Part shown: in pieces, positions 1 through 6,545 of the stretch | How the letters are laid out: every line of letters begins with the position of its first letter | Numbering within the stretch: the stretch's first letter is position 1 | Origin: Candidatus Curtissbacteria bacterium | GTDB taxonomy: Bacteria; Patescibacteriota; Microgenomatia; Curtissbacterales; GWA2-41-24 | DNA length: 11,869 bases | Reading direction: 5' to 3' | Assembly (NCBI GenBank): GCA_016187105.1 | Contig: JACPKK010000028.1 | Span: 1-11,869, forward strand | Program-made: the position numbers and the translations under genes | The notes under the pieces: generated by a model | What the model saw: the letters and a program-made list of their open reading frames with translations, nothing else | The model's database searches: none | Told to the model about the DNA's origin: nothing

Positions 1-223
1 CGCAAGCGGCAGTTTGGGAAGACAGCTGGTTATAAACGGCGGAGTTTACGCCAATGCGGTCAATTTGCCGAGGAAGCTGGGCGGAAGCCTGTGCCCAAGC
101 GGGCCGCAATGCGATAATACGGTGACGCCGGCCAACCAGTTTGTCTTTGACGCGAAGTATCTGGCAGGCTTAAACAATATCATTGGTACTCCTTCTATCT
201 CCTGGACAGAAACGGCGCCGTAG
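1..223 (+). CDS. C-terminus of a surface-type hypothetical protein (5' end outside window)
   Basis: The frame is open from the first base of the window and stops at TAG 221-223, giving about 73 C-terminal residues. The TTG at 14 is internal, not a start, because the frame continues upstream of it. The residues read INGGVYANAVNL, then a Cys pair within CPSGPQC, then PANQFVFDAKYLAGLN and a final SWTETAP. From memory, endings of this type (an 'ingGvvanavnl' strand, then 'PA..f.fd.kYl' and a short 'sW.e.aP' tail) occur on large secreted or polymer-like surface proteins of Patescibacteria. Without the N-terminus no domain can be named. It converges on the minus-strand gene that ends at 243. Confidence 0.7.
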   Translation, partial: ASGSLGRQLVINGGVYANAVNLPRKLGGSLCPSGPQCDNTVTPANQFVFDAKYLAGLNNIIGTPSISWTETAP

Positions 224-242
224 AAACTTTTACTATCAAATT

Positions 243-581
243 TTACTGGACTGTTTGGCTTATAACGGCAAGGACGTCTTTGGCGCCTGCTATTTCTTCT
301 TTACTGTGCCTTTCCTGAAAGGCTTTTCGAGCTTGCTCCTTGCCGTTTTCATCAAGCATTGCCGAAGAAAGGCGGACTCGGAACCAGTCGCGAATTATGC
401 CGGGGCCGCCAGCGATAAATTCCTGGTAATTTGGCAGGCGCATTTTTAAGATTTTTTCCATATCCTCCCACGTTTGCGGTGATTGGGTTAAAAGATTTTC
501 TCGAAGCTTAGCTTTTGTTTGACGGACGGCTTTCGCGGCACCGCGGCTTGAACGAGATCTTCGTGGATTTTCTGGACTCAT
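243..581 (-). CDS. Hypothetical protein, 112 aa, charged and helical
   Basis: I do not recognise this protein. It is Arg/Lys/Glu-rich with a basic N-terminus (PENPRRSRSSRG), a middle part reading TWEDMEKILKMRLPNYQEFI, a GGPGII turn, and an amphipathic C-terminal half rich in E, K and A. I see no membrane segment, signal peptide or Cys motif. The ATG at 579-581 has no clear Shine-Dalgarno sequence, but a near-consensus sigma70 promoter (TTGACA-17 bp-AATAAT) lies just upstream and would give a leader of roughly 20 bases, which supports this strand and start. An overlapping 88-codon + strand frame at 183-449 looks like a shadow. A small soluble, possibly nucleic-acid-binding protein is a guess from charge only. 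Confidence 0.6.
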   Translation of the reverse strand: MSPENPRRSRSSRGAAKAVRQTKAKLRENLLTQSPQTWEDMEKILKMRLPNYQEFIAGGPGIIRDWFRVRLSSAMLDENGKEQARKAFQERHSKEEIAGAKDVLAVISQTVQ

Positions 582-606
582 TGGTTTTTGGAGCAGGAGC
601 CAGGTG

Positions 607-635
607 ATTATTGATTATCTCCGAGCACCTGTCAA
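607..635 (-). promoter_or_regulatory. sigma70-type promoter for the 112-aa gene
   Basis: On the minus strand a perfect -35 TTGACA (630-635) is followed by a 17-bp spacer and a -10 AATAAT (607-612). Transcription would begin near 600, about 20 bases before the ATG at 581. Confidence 0.65.
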
Positions 636-684
636 GTATCGAGGATCTTTGTTCTACTTAGGTAATATTTGGGTAGAGGATTTT

Positions 685-707
685 AAAACCGCCACTTGCG
701 CGGTTTT
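685..707. terminator. Candidate bidirectional hairpin
   Basis: The arms AAAACCGC (685-692) and GCGGTTTT (700-707) form a perfect 8-bp stem with a 7-base loop. The A and T tails make it terminator-like on both strands, but the U-run is only four long. It lies between the divergent minus-strand 112-aa gene and mreB. Confidence 0.4.
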
Positions 708-735
708 GGCTTGCGGTTTAAAATGCCCGAGTCAA

Positions 736-826
736 GAGTACCACGGGCAGTAAGTGTACCACGAGTACCACAAGCAAGAATTAAGAGCCCGTGATACCCG
801 TGATACTCATGATTCCCGTGATACCC
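736..826 (+). repeat. 9-bp tandem repeats before and across the mreB start
   Basis: GAGTACCAC-like words occur at 736-744, 754-762 and 763-771. Downstream, four 9-mers are directly adjacent: GTGATACCC (791), GTGATACTC (800), ATGATTCCC (809) and GTGATACCC (818). The second group is close to the reverse complement of the first (GTACCACGGGC at 738-748 against GCCCGTGATAC at 787-797, one mismatch), so a hairpin could form over the start codon. The 9-bp period keeps frame and encodes IPVILMIPVIP. Confidence 0.75.
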
Positions 827-1864
827 TTTTTTAAATCAAAACGCCTGGGTATTGACCTTGGTACTTCCAATTGTCTAGTCTGGGCTTCCGGCGAAGGTGT
901 AGTTTTGGCCGAGCCGAGCGTGGTAGCCGTTGATGCCGTAAGCGGCAAAGTGGTGGCGGTTGGCAGTGAGGCGCGCGAAATGCTAGGGAGAACGGGCCCG
1001 CCTAGACTGGCTTCGGGCGAGGCTGGCAGTAATTTGATCGCCCAAAAGCCTTTGCGCGACGGCGTGGTCGCCGATTTTCTGGTGGCGCAGGCGATGCTCA
1101 AGTATTTTATGACTAAAGCTTTGGGGACAGCGCGCCTGATGCGGCCGGAAGTGATGGTTTGCGTGCCAAGCGGGATAACGCAGGTAGAGCGCAGGGCAGT
1201 TCTGGAGGCGGCACTGACTGCCGGCGCCAAGACGGCATACCTCATCGACCAATCTTTGGCAGCAGCCATCGGTGCCAAACTGCCAATTGAGGCGGCTTTC
1301 GGTTCGATGGTTGTCGATATCGGCGGAGGCCAGGTTGGGGCGGCGGTGGTTTCATTGGGTGGCACTGTGGCATCGGCGTCTGCTAAAGCAGGCGGGGCAA
1401 AAATTGACGAGGCGATTGGGGCCCACTTGCGCCGGGCGCACAATTTGATAATCGGCGAACGGATGGCCGAGGATATCAAAATAAAAATCGGCGCGGCACT
1501 TCTCATGAACCCGAAGAAGACAATGGAGGTGCGCGGCCGCGACGCGATTTTGGGTCTGCCAAAGACGGTTGTTGTCGATTCGCACGAGATAACAGGGGCG
1601 ATCGGGCCGGTTTTGGCAAGTATTGTCACCTGCATCAAAAATGTATTGGAGCAGACGCCGCCAGAGCTTGCCAGTGACATTATTGAGCGGGGGATGGTGC
1701 TGACGGGCGGCACGGCGCAGTTGAGGGCTTTGGACAGGCTGATTAGCAGTCAAACCAACGTGCCGGCGCCCGTTAGCGAAGACCCGATGCACGCGGTGGT
1801 CTACGGCACAGGCATGGCGCTGGAGAATATTGATAGCTGGAGAAGGCTTCTGCATACAAGGTAG
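791..1864 (+). CDS. mreB: MreB-family actin-like protein with altered ATPase motifs
   Basis: This is a full-length MreB (357 aa from GTG 791, 351 from ATG 809; the family is about 330-350). MreB forms membrane-bound filaments that guide cell-wall synthesis. Visible motifs are phosphate-1 LGIDLGTSN (residues 19-27), VCVPSGITQVERRAV (about 123-137), VVDIGGG (174-180), EVRGRD (246-251), the C-terminal PPELASDIIERGMVLTGG (290-307) and EDP (330-332). Two conserved patches differ. The usual LIEEPMAAAIG reads LIDQSLAAAIG (151-161), and the usual GGGTTE reads GGGQVG (178-183), so a Glu and a Thr assigned to water activation in studied MreBs are replaced. The start is unclear: GTG 791, GTG 800, ATG 809 and GTG 818 all lie in the 9-bp repeat, and AAGAG at 783-787 is a weak SD. 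Base composition is clearly more GC-rich than in the downstream genes. The call as MreB is secure; whether it hydrolyses ATP is doubtful. Confidence 0.93.
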   Translation: MIPVILMIPVIPFFKSKRLGIDLGTSNCLVWASGEGVVLAEPSVVAVDAVSGKVVAVGSEAREMLGRTGPPRLASGEAGSNLIAQKPLRDGVVADFLVAQAMLKYFMTKALGTARLMRPEVMVCVPSGITQVERRAVLEAALTAGAKTAYLIDQSLAAAIGAKLPIEAAFGSMVVDIGGGQVGAAVVSLGGTVASASAKAGGAKIDEAIGAHLRRAHNLIIGERMAEDIKIKIGAALLMNPKKTMEVRGRDAILGLPKTVVVDSHEITGAIGPVLASIVTCIKNVLEQTPPELASDIIERGMVLTGGTAQLRALDRLISSQTNVPAPVSEDPMHAVVYGTGMALENIDSWRRLLHTR

Positions 1865-1883
1865 GGTTTTTCCGCGGCTTTTC

Positions 1884-2108
1884 GCATCCAAAAAGCGTTC
1901 GGCCATTTTTCTTCGGGGTCCTGTCAGTCGGTTCCTCCCCGCTGAAAGCGAGGCTCGCCTTCGGCGGCCCGCCAGTGCTCGTCGACTGGTGGTTCGTAGC
2001 GAAGGATTGATTCCGTTTGGTCGACTGCGCGCTGTCGGGAGCCCCTCCACGACTGCCACCCGACGGAGTTTATCCTGAGCGAAGTCGAAGGGTCAAGTTT
2101 TTGGATGC
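1884..2108. repeat. GC-rich noncoding block bounded by 11-bp inverted repeats
   Basis: GCATCCAAAAA (1884-1894) and its exact reverse complement TTTTTGGATGC (2098-2108) bracket about 200 bases of GC-rich DNA starting 20 bases after the mreB stop. Inside are short hairpins (for example CCAGT/ACTGG near 1970-1988) and, at 2069-2091, the reverse complement of a CCTTCGACTTCGCTCAGGAT-type word that resembles one at 7723-7744. No convincing frame is present. It could be a MITE-like element or a large terminator or structured RNA. No target-site duplication is evident. Confidence 0.45.
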
Positions 2109-2399
2109 TTCAAAGCTGCTCCTTTCATCGGCGCCCCCGTCAAATTTCTGATCGTGGAGAAATTGGTGAGGCTAGTGTTTTGGCAAAAACAGATGACCTT
2201 TGTAGAGTGGTGAGTTTCTTATATCAAACTATAATAAACGATATTAAAAGGTTCGTTTTTAATAACAAAAAGACGATTTAGTGTACGTTTACAAACTGCG
2301 GCAAGGTGTAAAATAGGCATTTTTGAGGTCAATAGTGTAAAATAGAAGTTGGTATTTAGCTTCACGGGCCGCTAATTGCCCCTAAGAAGGCTAAAATTT
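2109..2399. other. Intergenic region before the glycosyltransferase gene
   Basis: No credible gene is seen. It holds a consensus -10 TATAAT (2230-2235) without a clear -35, an AU hairpin with arms 2242-2249 and 2257-2264, and a direct repeat GTGTAAAATAG at 2306-2316 and 2335-2345. Each repeat copy contains a TGTAAAAT extended -10-like word. Any of these could drive the gene starting at 2400; I cannot choose. Confidence 0.4.
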
Positions 2400-3149
2400 A
2401 TGCAGAACATAGCAAAAGTCGACGTTTTGGGGGTAAAAATCTCGGATTTAGACGAGGAAACGGCCATTTCTGAAGTCTTGAGGCTGGCGAAGGATAAAAA
2501 GGGCCATCATATGGTGGCAACAGTCAATAGCGAATTTGTGATGCTTGCCCGCCGAAACCGCGATTTTTTGAGGGTTATTTCGGCTTGCGACTTGAATTTA
2601 CCAGATGGCGCGGGTGTTGTTTTGGCGAAGCTAATTTTGGGAGGCAAGGCGCAAAGTCGGGTAACGGGGGTAGATTTAGTAGAAAAACTGTGTGCAAGAT
2701 GTGCTAAAGAGGTTGTTACAGTAGGCTTTTTGGGCGGTTTTCACAGTGTAGCAAAGGAAGTTTCCAAGCGCCAAAAAGCCAAATTTGGCGGGCTTAAAGT
2801 GCGTTTTGCGGCTGCCGGAGACCCAACTATGGGTTACGATTTGAAGCTGAAAAGGGCAATTTCGGCCCGCGGGCGGGTTGACATCTTGTTTGTCGCTTAC
2901 GGCATGGGTCGCCAGGAATTTTGGATTGACAGGAACATAAAACATCTAAATGTCGGCGTTGCCATCGGCGTTGGCGGCGCATTTGACTATATTTCCTCTG
3001 TGAAAATGCGTGCTCCGAGGTTTGTGCAAAACATTGGCATGGAGTGGTTATGGCGTCTTGCGGCAGAACCGACAAGAATTTGGCGAATGAGGGTTTTGCC
3101 CCTTTTTGCGGTTTTGGTAGTTTGGCAGTTCGTACGACAAAAATTTTAG
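2400..3149 (+). CDS. WecG/TagA/CpsF family (GT26) glycosyltransferase
   Basis: The product (249 aa) matches the family that transfers N-acetylmannosamine-type sugars to a lipid-linked acceptor in teichoic acid, enterobacterial common antigen or capsule synthesis. Visible features in order are TVNSEFV (41-47), the catalytic-type LPDGAGVV (67-74, with Asp69), the G-D-L stretch (90-93), GMGRQEFWI (169-177, the family's QE.wi motif), GVGGAFDY (190-197), RAP (204-206) and MEWLWRLAAEPTR (214-226), ending in a hydrophobic/basic tail (VLPLFAVLVVWQFVRQKF) expected to associate with membrane. I choose ATG 2400, preceded by AAGAAGG (2384-2390, spacing 9), over an in-frame TTG at 2376. The acceptor and exact sugar cannot be read from sequence. 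Downstream of mreB, it points to envelope assembly. Confidence 0.9.
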   Translation: MQNIAKVDVLGVKISDLDEETAISEVLRLAKDKKGHHMVATVNSEFVMLARRNRDFLRVISACDLNLPDGAGVVLAKLILGGKAQSRVTGVDLVEKLCARCAKEVVTVGFLGGFHSVAKEVSKRQKAKFGGLKVRFAAAGDPTMGYDLKLKRAISARGRVDILFVAYGMGRQEFWIDRNIKHLNVGVAIGVGGAFDYISSVKMRAPRFVQNIGMEWLWRLAAEPTRIWRMRVLPLFAVLVVWQFVRQKF

Positions 3150-3563
3150 GGTTTTAGGAAATTTGGCGCTTTTTCGGCGACTTTGCCAAAATTTCACAAA
3201 ATTTGTCAAAAAAGAGGAAATTATAAAAAATCCGGATTTTTTGCGCTCTTAAAAATAATAACTTATAAATAGAAAAATTTGGCTAGAATTTTTCCCACTA
3301 TAACCCCTGTAATTAGGTTGGAAAATTGCGGATTTTTCGGTAAAAATAGGGGACTTAAGAGGGCTTAAAAAGGGCACTTTTGGGGCAAAAATACGCGCTG
3401 AATTGGCTTTGTATAATTTTTCTCTTTTTGGCCTTATTTATATACAAAATTAGCTAGTAAAAAACTTACCCAATATTGTTTTTGGGCCCGGATTTTTTAA
3501 TTTTGGCAAGAGGTTTTAGCGGCAAAAAAAGCTTTCAAAAAGCCCCGCTAAACTGGGGATAAT
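3150..3563. other. AT-rich intergenic region with hairpins, no clear gene
   Basis: This stretch is AT-rich compared with the flanking genes and has no credible frame. It holds an 18-bp perfect palindrome AAAAAATCCGGATTTTTT (near 3226-3243), a possible promoter TTGGAA-17-TAAAAA near 3319-3347, a consensus TATAAT at 3412-3417 without a -35, and a hairpin TTTAGCGG (3515-3522) / CCGCTAAA (3545-3552) around an A-rich loop. GGGCCC appears at 3484 and again at 3567. The palindrome may end the transcript of the glycosyltransferase gene. Confidence 0.4.
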
Positions 3564-3692
3564 ATGGGCCCTTATGTTTCTAGATTGTGTGGCTTAAAAA
3601 ATTATCCTGTAGTTGATGAAAAAGGCGGTTTTGTTAGCTTCAAAGTGCGCTTTTTAGGCGTTGATTTTTTCTATTTTAACCATCTAGAATGA
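3564..3692 (+). CDS. Possible 42-aa small protein (doubtful)
   Basis: An ATG at 3564 opens a 42-codon frame ending at TGA 3690-3692, with peptide MGPYVSRLCGLKNYP followed by VVDEKGGFVSFKV and an aromatic tail (DFFYFNHLE). GGGG sits 5 bases before the ATG as a poor ribosome site. The frame runs through the candidate galT promoter. Its amino-acid mix looks protein-like, but a frame this short in AT-rich DNA can be chance. Confidence 0.22.
   Translation: MGPYVSRLCGLKNYPVVDEKGGFVSFKVRFLGVDFFYFNHLE
3661..3690 (+). promoter_or_regulatory. Candidate galT promoter
   Basis: TTGATT (3661-3666), an 18-bp spacer and TAGAAT (3685-3690) place a start of transcription near 3697, a few bases before the galT ATG at 3706. 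The mRNA would be almost leaderless. AGTAGG at 3693-3698 is the only SD-like word. Confidence 0.4.
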
Positions 3693-3705
3693 AGTAGGTA
3701 CCATA

Positions 3706-4635
3706 ATGGCAAAGTTTGTTCCGGATGTAACGACTAACAGGTGGGTTGTCATTGCCGAGGGCCGTCTGAAGCGCCCTCACGAGCCAGCCGAGGCTAAGGC
3801 GCCAGCCGGCGGGGCAGCTGGCGGAGGCTCGAAAGTTTGTGTTTTTTGCCCCGGCAATGAAAATCCGCCAGCCGGCGGACCGGGCGAAGAGGTATTTAGG
3901 ATAGGCACGGGGCAAGCGTACGGGCCGGGCTGGGAGGTGCGGGTTATTAAGAATAAGTACCCGATTACCGACTTCCATGAGGTAATCATTCACTCACCGA
4001 GCGATACTGACGATATTGACAGGTTACCACTGGATCAGGTTGTCAAGATAATCCAAACCTATCGCCAGCGCTACAACTTCCATAGCCAAAATGGCCATGT
4101 GATGATTTTTAACAACGTTGGCGAGAATGCCGGAGCCTCGATTAGCCACCCCCATTCGCAGTTGGTGGTTGTGCCCAGGCAAATTAATATAGATTCTTTG
4201 GCGCTTGAGCCGACTATTAACGTTGTCGAGGATAACCGCAAGTTCGTGGTTTTTTGCCCCGAATTTTCGCAGTGGCCTTTTGAAGCGTGGATTGCGCCGA
4301 AGGCGGGCGGTGAAATGTTTGGGCAAATAACGGATGAGGCGATAGAAGACCTGGCAGAAGTTTTGCAAAACATATTGAGGAGACTTCTTACCCATCTTTC
4401 CAAAGAGCGCGAGGGGCAGTGCCATTTCCACCCGGGAGTGCCGCAAGTGGCTTTTGAAAAAGGACCGGCGTATAACTTTTACATCCACCATGGAGAAAAT
4501 TGGTATTTGAGGATAATTCCGCGGACTATCCACCGCGCCGGCTTTGAGCTGGGCACGGGGCTTTCGGTTAATATTGTTGACCCGACAGAGGCGGCGGAAG
4601 TATTAAGGGAAGAGCGGATAGATGAGCTTGCTTAA
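3706..4635 (+). CDS. galT: Galactose-1-phosphate uridylyltransferase family (HIT superfamily)
   Basis: The protein (309 aa, slightly short for GalT) belongs to the family that exchanges UMP between UDP-glucose and hexose-1-phosphate through a uridylyl-histidine intermediate. Visible features are N-terminal PDVTTNRWVVIA, a zinc-type CVFC (45-48), FHEVIIHSP (90-98), FNNVGENAGASISHPHSQ (135-152) with the catalytic-type His150 in HPHSQ, ENWYLRIIPR (264-273), and a C-terminal VDP.EAA.VLRE region. The HPHSQ form (instead of HPHGQ) occurs in related enzymes, including ADP-glucose phosphorylase-like members, so substrate is not certain. Two short PAGG stretches (residues 33-41 and 54-60) flank the zinc motif and come from GC-rich palindromic DNA. 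It converges on the HAD gene, also sugar-phosphate related. Confidence 0.93.
   Translation: MAKFVPDVTTNRWVVIAEGRLKRPHEPAEAKAPAGGAAGGGSKVCVFCPGNENPPAGGPGEEVFRIGTGQAYGPGWEVRVIKNKYPITDFHEVIIHSPSDTDDIDRLPLDQVVKIIQTYRQRYNFHSQNGHVMIFNNVGENAGASISHPHSQLVVVPRQINIDSLALEPTINVVEDNRKFVVFCPEFSQWPFEAWIAPKAGGEMFGQITDEAIEDLAEVLQNILRRLLTHLSKEREGQCHFHPGVPQVAFEKGPAYNFYIHHGENWYLRIIPRTIHRAGFELGTGLSVNIVDPTEAAEVLREERIDELA
3797..3880 (+). repeat. GC-rich palindromic repeats inside galT
   Basis: Near 3800-3825 GCCAGC and GCTGGC form a hairpin, and at 3864-3879 TCCGCC/GGCGGA form another around AGCC. Both contain CCAGCCGGCGG and are read in frame as PAGG. A related palindrome, GCCTGCC-GGCT-GGCAGGC, sits in the intergenic hairpin at 9766-9783. 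Confidence 0.55.
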
Positions 4636-4677
4636 CCTCTTGTACTTGATCCTTCCTAATATATACTAAAAAGAATT

Positions 4678-4742
4678 GTCATTCTGGCTTGTCCAGAATC
4701 TGCTTTTCTTGATTCTGGAGTCGCTCCGCTCCCCAGAATGAC
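4678..4742. repeat. Long imperfect inverted repeat between convergent genes
   Basis: GTCATTCTGG (4678-4687) pairs with CCAGAATGAC (4733-4742), and an inner CCAGAATC / GATTCTGG pair lies within it. Words like GTCATTCTGGCTTGTCCAGAATC are, from memory, a widespread bacterial dispersed repeat. Here it separates convergent galT and the HAD gene and may act as a bidirectional terminator, although there is no U-run. Confidence 0.6.
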
Positions 4743-4782
4743 GAAGGATGGGTATGAAGGTAAACGTGGCTATTTTTTGTGA

Positions 4783-5583
4783 CTAGGCAGGTTTTAATAT
4801 TTTCCGGATTACTTTTTTAGCTTCTTCGGGGTCTTTGATGGCGAAATAGTCTACGGGCGTTTTTGTTATTGCATAATCATTGCCACCAGGAAAGATCGCG
4901 TCTCCTATAAAAACCATATTTTTGATTTTTACCTTCAGGAATTTTTCCATTTGTTTTAGGCCATAGGCTTTGTCTATACCTTTTTTTGTTATATCAATTG
5001 ACGTATAGCCGGCGGCATGCACTTCCAAGTCGGGCAAATACTTTTGCAGAAGCTTGGCGATTTTCAGCTTCAGAGGGGTGTTTTTGTCCCTCCACTTGTT
5101 TTTAAGTTCGACACCTTTGTCTCCTAAAACTTTGACAACATCCTGTCCTAGGGCAGACCAGGTTATTTGGCTACCGCGGTTCTCGATTGTTTCCCCGTAA
5201 GTTTTTTCCGGTTTTTTGTAGTCAATTTCTTTAAAAACTTTTGTGAACGCTGACATGATTCTATCGACTTGATCAGCTGTTAAATTGTGCGTGTAGATAT
5301 TTTTCCAGCCATTGTTATAACGGAAAAAAGATGTAGCGGTAACAGGGAACAGGAACAATTTTGTTAAGAGATCTTTTGGTACTTTTAGCCTATTTAGGAG
5401 TTGGTGTTTAAAGAGTTCCAGCTTTCCGCCTCCTATGACCGCGACATTTTTTTGCATTAGCAGACGCTCTAATAACCGATTCATTTCTTTATCAATAGTC
5501 GATTTGCTCGGCGCAAGAGTGCCGTCGAGGTCAAAAACGATAAGGTTTTTGTTTTTGAGATTTTGCCGGTGGGTTATTTTCAT
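4783..5583 (-). CDS. HAD-IIB hydrolase, phosphomannomutase-like
   Basis: This 266-aa protein is a HAD superfamily phosphatase or mutase with a C2-type cap. It shows motif I FDLDGTL (17-23; nucleophile Asp18, acid/base Asp20), VIGGGK (49-54), IENRGSQITWSALG (133-146), SIDITKKGIDKAYGL (195-209, with Lys205) and GDAIFPGGNDY (227-237). The pattern IExRxxxxxxSxxG, then (D)xxxxGxDKxYxL, then FxGDxxxPGGNDY resembles eukaryote-type phosphomannomutases of the HAD family, so mannose-6-phosphate/mannose-1-phosphate conversion or a related sugar phosphatase role is plausible. ATG 5583 is the only sensible start; an AGGAAA at about 11 bases is a weak SD. It is AT-rich, Lys-rich and distinct in codon use from mreB. 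Confidence 0.85.
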   Translation of the reverse strand: MKITHRQNLKNKNLIVFDLDGTLAPSKSTIDKEMNRLLERLLMQKNVAVIGGGKLELFKHQLLNRLKVPKDLLTKLFLFPVTATSFFRYNNGWKNIYTHNLTADQVDRIMSAFTKVFKEIDYKKPEKTYGETIENRGSQITWSALGQDVVKVLGDKGVELKNKWRDKNTPLKLKIAKLLQKYLPDLEVHAAGYTSIDITKKGIDKAYGLKQMEKFLKVKIKNMVFIGDAIFPGGNDYAITKTPVDYFAIKDPEEAKKVIRKILKPA

Positions 5584-5695
5584 AATATTGAATATTTCCT
5601 AAAGAATAAGTTCTCAATATTCTATCATATTTAGTTGGAATATAAAAAGGGTTGAGGGTGAATGATTAGTCAAAAATTGGGGAAAACTACGAACG

Positions 5696-5743
5696 AAAAT
5701 CTAATTATAAAAAGGCTAGTTAAAAGCTAGAATTGCAGATTTT
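5696..5743. repeat. Nested palindrome upstream of the HAD gene
   Basis: Arms AAAATCT-AATT (5696-5706) and AATT-GC-AGATTTT (5731-5743), with inner CTAG (5716-5719) and CTAG (5727-5730), form a nested imperfect hairpin. On the minus strand it contains a consensus TATAAT (5704-5709) with only a weak -35 (TTCTAG, 17 bp away), so it may include a promoter for the HAD gene. Confidence 0.4.
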
Positions 5744-5784
5744 GAGAGGAAAACGTCAAGGATTGAGTAGTTTATAGACCCGGA

Positions 5785-5803
5785 GTCCCGACGATGTCGG
5801 GAC
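5785..5803. repeat. GTCCCGAC-GAT-GTCGGGAC hairpin
   Basis: A perfect 8-bp stem with a 3-base loop lies just beyond the stop of the broken phosphatase gene. A second hairpin, AAGACTAC (5813-5820) / GTAGTCTT (5831-5838), overlaps that stop. There is no U-tract, so either a dispersed repeat or an RNA end-stabilising structure is possible. Confidence 0.5.
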
Positions 5804-5816
5804 GAGGATCGCAAGA

Positions 5817-6447
5817 CTACTTTTTATTAAGTAGTCTTATTACTCGTTGGTGCAAAAGGCCGTTTGAGAAAACTCCGCAATGAGAAGTCAGCGAAAATTT
5901 GCCGGAAAAATCCGAAAATTTGCCGCCGGCTTCTTGGCAAACAAGTGAGGGCGCCGCGAAATCCCAAATGCTGCCACCCGGTTCAACTTGAATATCCGTA
6001 TTGCCTTTAAAAAGTTGGCTAAAGCCATATGGTCCAAGACTCCTGCCGTGGTATGCGTCATTATCTAATTTTACGAATCCTCCCAGCCACAAAGATTTCG
6101 TTATGCGGCGGATAATAGACAATGCCGATAATGGGCTTATCGTTTTCTAAAACTGCAAGGAAAGTTGCCCAGAGCGGAAGACTGCGGATAAAGTCTTTGG
6201 TGCCGTCAATGGGGTCGATGACCCATTTAAAGCGCGCTTGGGGGTTGGTAGGTTCAAATTCTTCGCCGATTATTCCGTGATCCGGGAATTTTTTGGCAAT
6301 AATTTTGCGGATTAGCTGTTCGGCTTCGCGGTCGGCGCGCGTTACCGGAGTATTGTCTGGTTTGTAAGTTACTTTCGGTTGGGACTTGAAATATTTTAGA
6401 GCCAGATTGCCGGCTTGGCGTGCGGCATCGATGGCAACATCTATCAT
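5817..6447 (-). pseudogene. Inositol-monophosphatase-family gene with internal deletion and frameshift
   Basis: The first frame (ATG 6447 to TAA 6061) has the family's metal-binding motifs, IIGEE (59-63) and WVIDPIDGTKDF (75-86), and GIVYYPPHNEIFVAG (108-122). It then leaves the homologous sequence and stops after 128 residues. The C-terminal part appears in another frame (from about 6090 to 5817) with SLGPYGFS, GGSIWDFAAPSLVCQEAGGKF and SNGLLHQ, which match the WD.AA metal site and the end of the family. Together they give about 210 residues against the usual 255-265, and the strand-rich middle is missing, so roughly 50-60 codons appear to be deleted with loss of frame. The family hydrolyses inositol-1-phosphate, histidinol-phosphate or similar. 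The upstream promoter remains intact. A sequencing error could explain the frameshift but not the missing segment. Confidence 0.75.
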
Positions 6448-6453
6448 GATGTG

Positions 6454-6482
6454 AGTATAGGCAGTGATTGTTAGTTTTTCAA
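6454..6482 (-). promoter_or_regulatory. Leaderless-type promoter of the broken phosphatase gene
   Basis: TTGAAA (6477-6482), an exact 17-bp spacer and TATACT (6454-6459) are followed by only 6 bases before ATG 6447. Transcription would start at or next to the start codon. This placement decides the start codon over an upstream in-frame start at 6534. Confidence 0.65.
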
Positions 6483-6495
6483 ATAGGAAAAAAAT

Positions 6496-6521
6496 GAACG
6501 ATCGTCCAAAAATGTCTGAAG
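6496..6521 (-). promoter_or_regulatory. ACGATCGT palindrome element, copy 1
   Basis: On the minus strand it reads CTTCAGACATTTTT, then GGACGATCGTTC. It lies 14 bases upstream of the -35 of the broken phosphatase gene. It matches copy 2 (7150-7175) at 21 of 26 positions, and similarity continues for some bases downstream (ATTTT..TCC). Its position suits an activator or operator site. Confidence 0.5.
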
Positions 6522-6545
6522 CTGGAACGGTCAAAAGGCAGGTTA

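Noticed and set aside
183..449. 88-codon plus-strand frame overlapping the surface-protein stop
   Set aside because: No ribosome site, and it overlaps the minus-strand gene that has a good promoter.
781..1713. Long 310-codon open frame on the minus strand opposite mreB
   Set aside because: It is the antisense shadow of a clear MreB gene; its Ser/Pro/Thr-rich composition fits no known protein.
1352..2059. 235-codon minus-strand frame reaching into the GC-rich block
   Set aside because: Arg/Ser-rich shadow of mreB and repeat DNA, with no promoter or ribosome site.
1884..2108. tmRNA, RNase P RNA or SRP RNA in the GC-rich block
   Set aside because: None of the conserved cores I know for these RNAs is visible.
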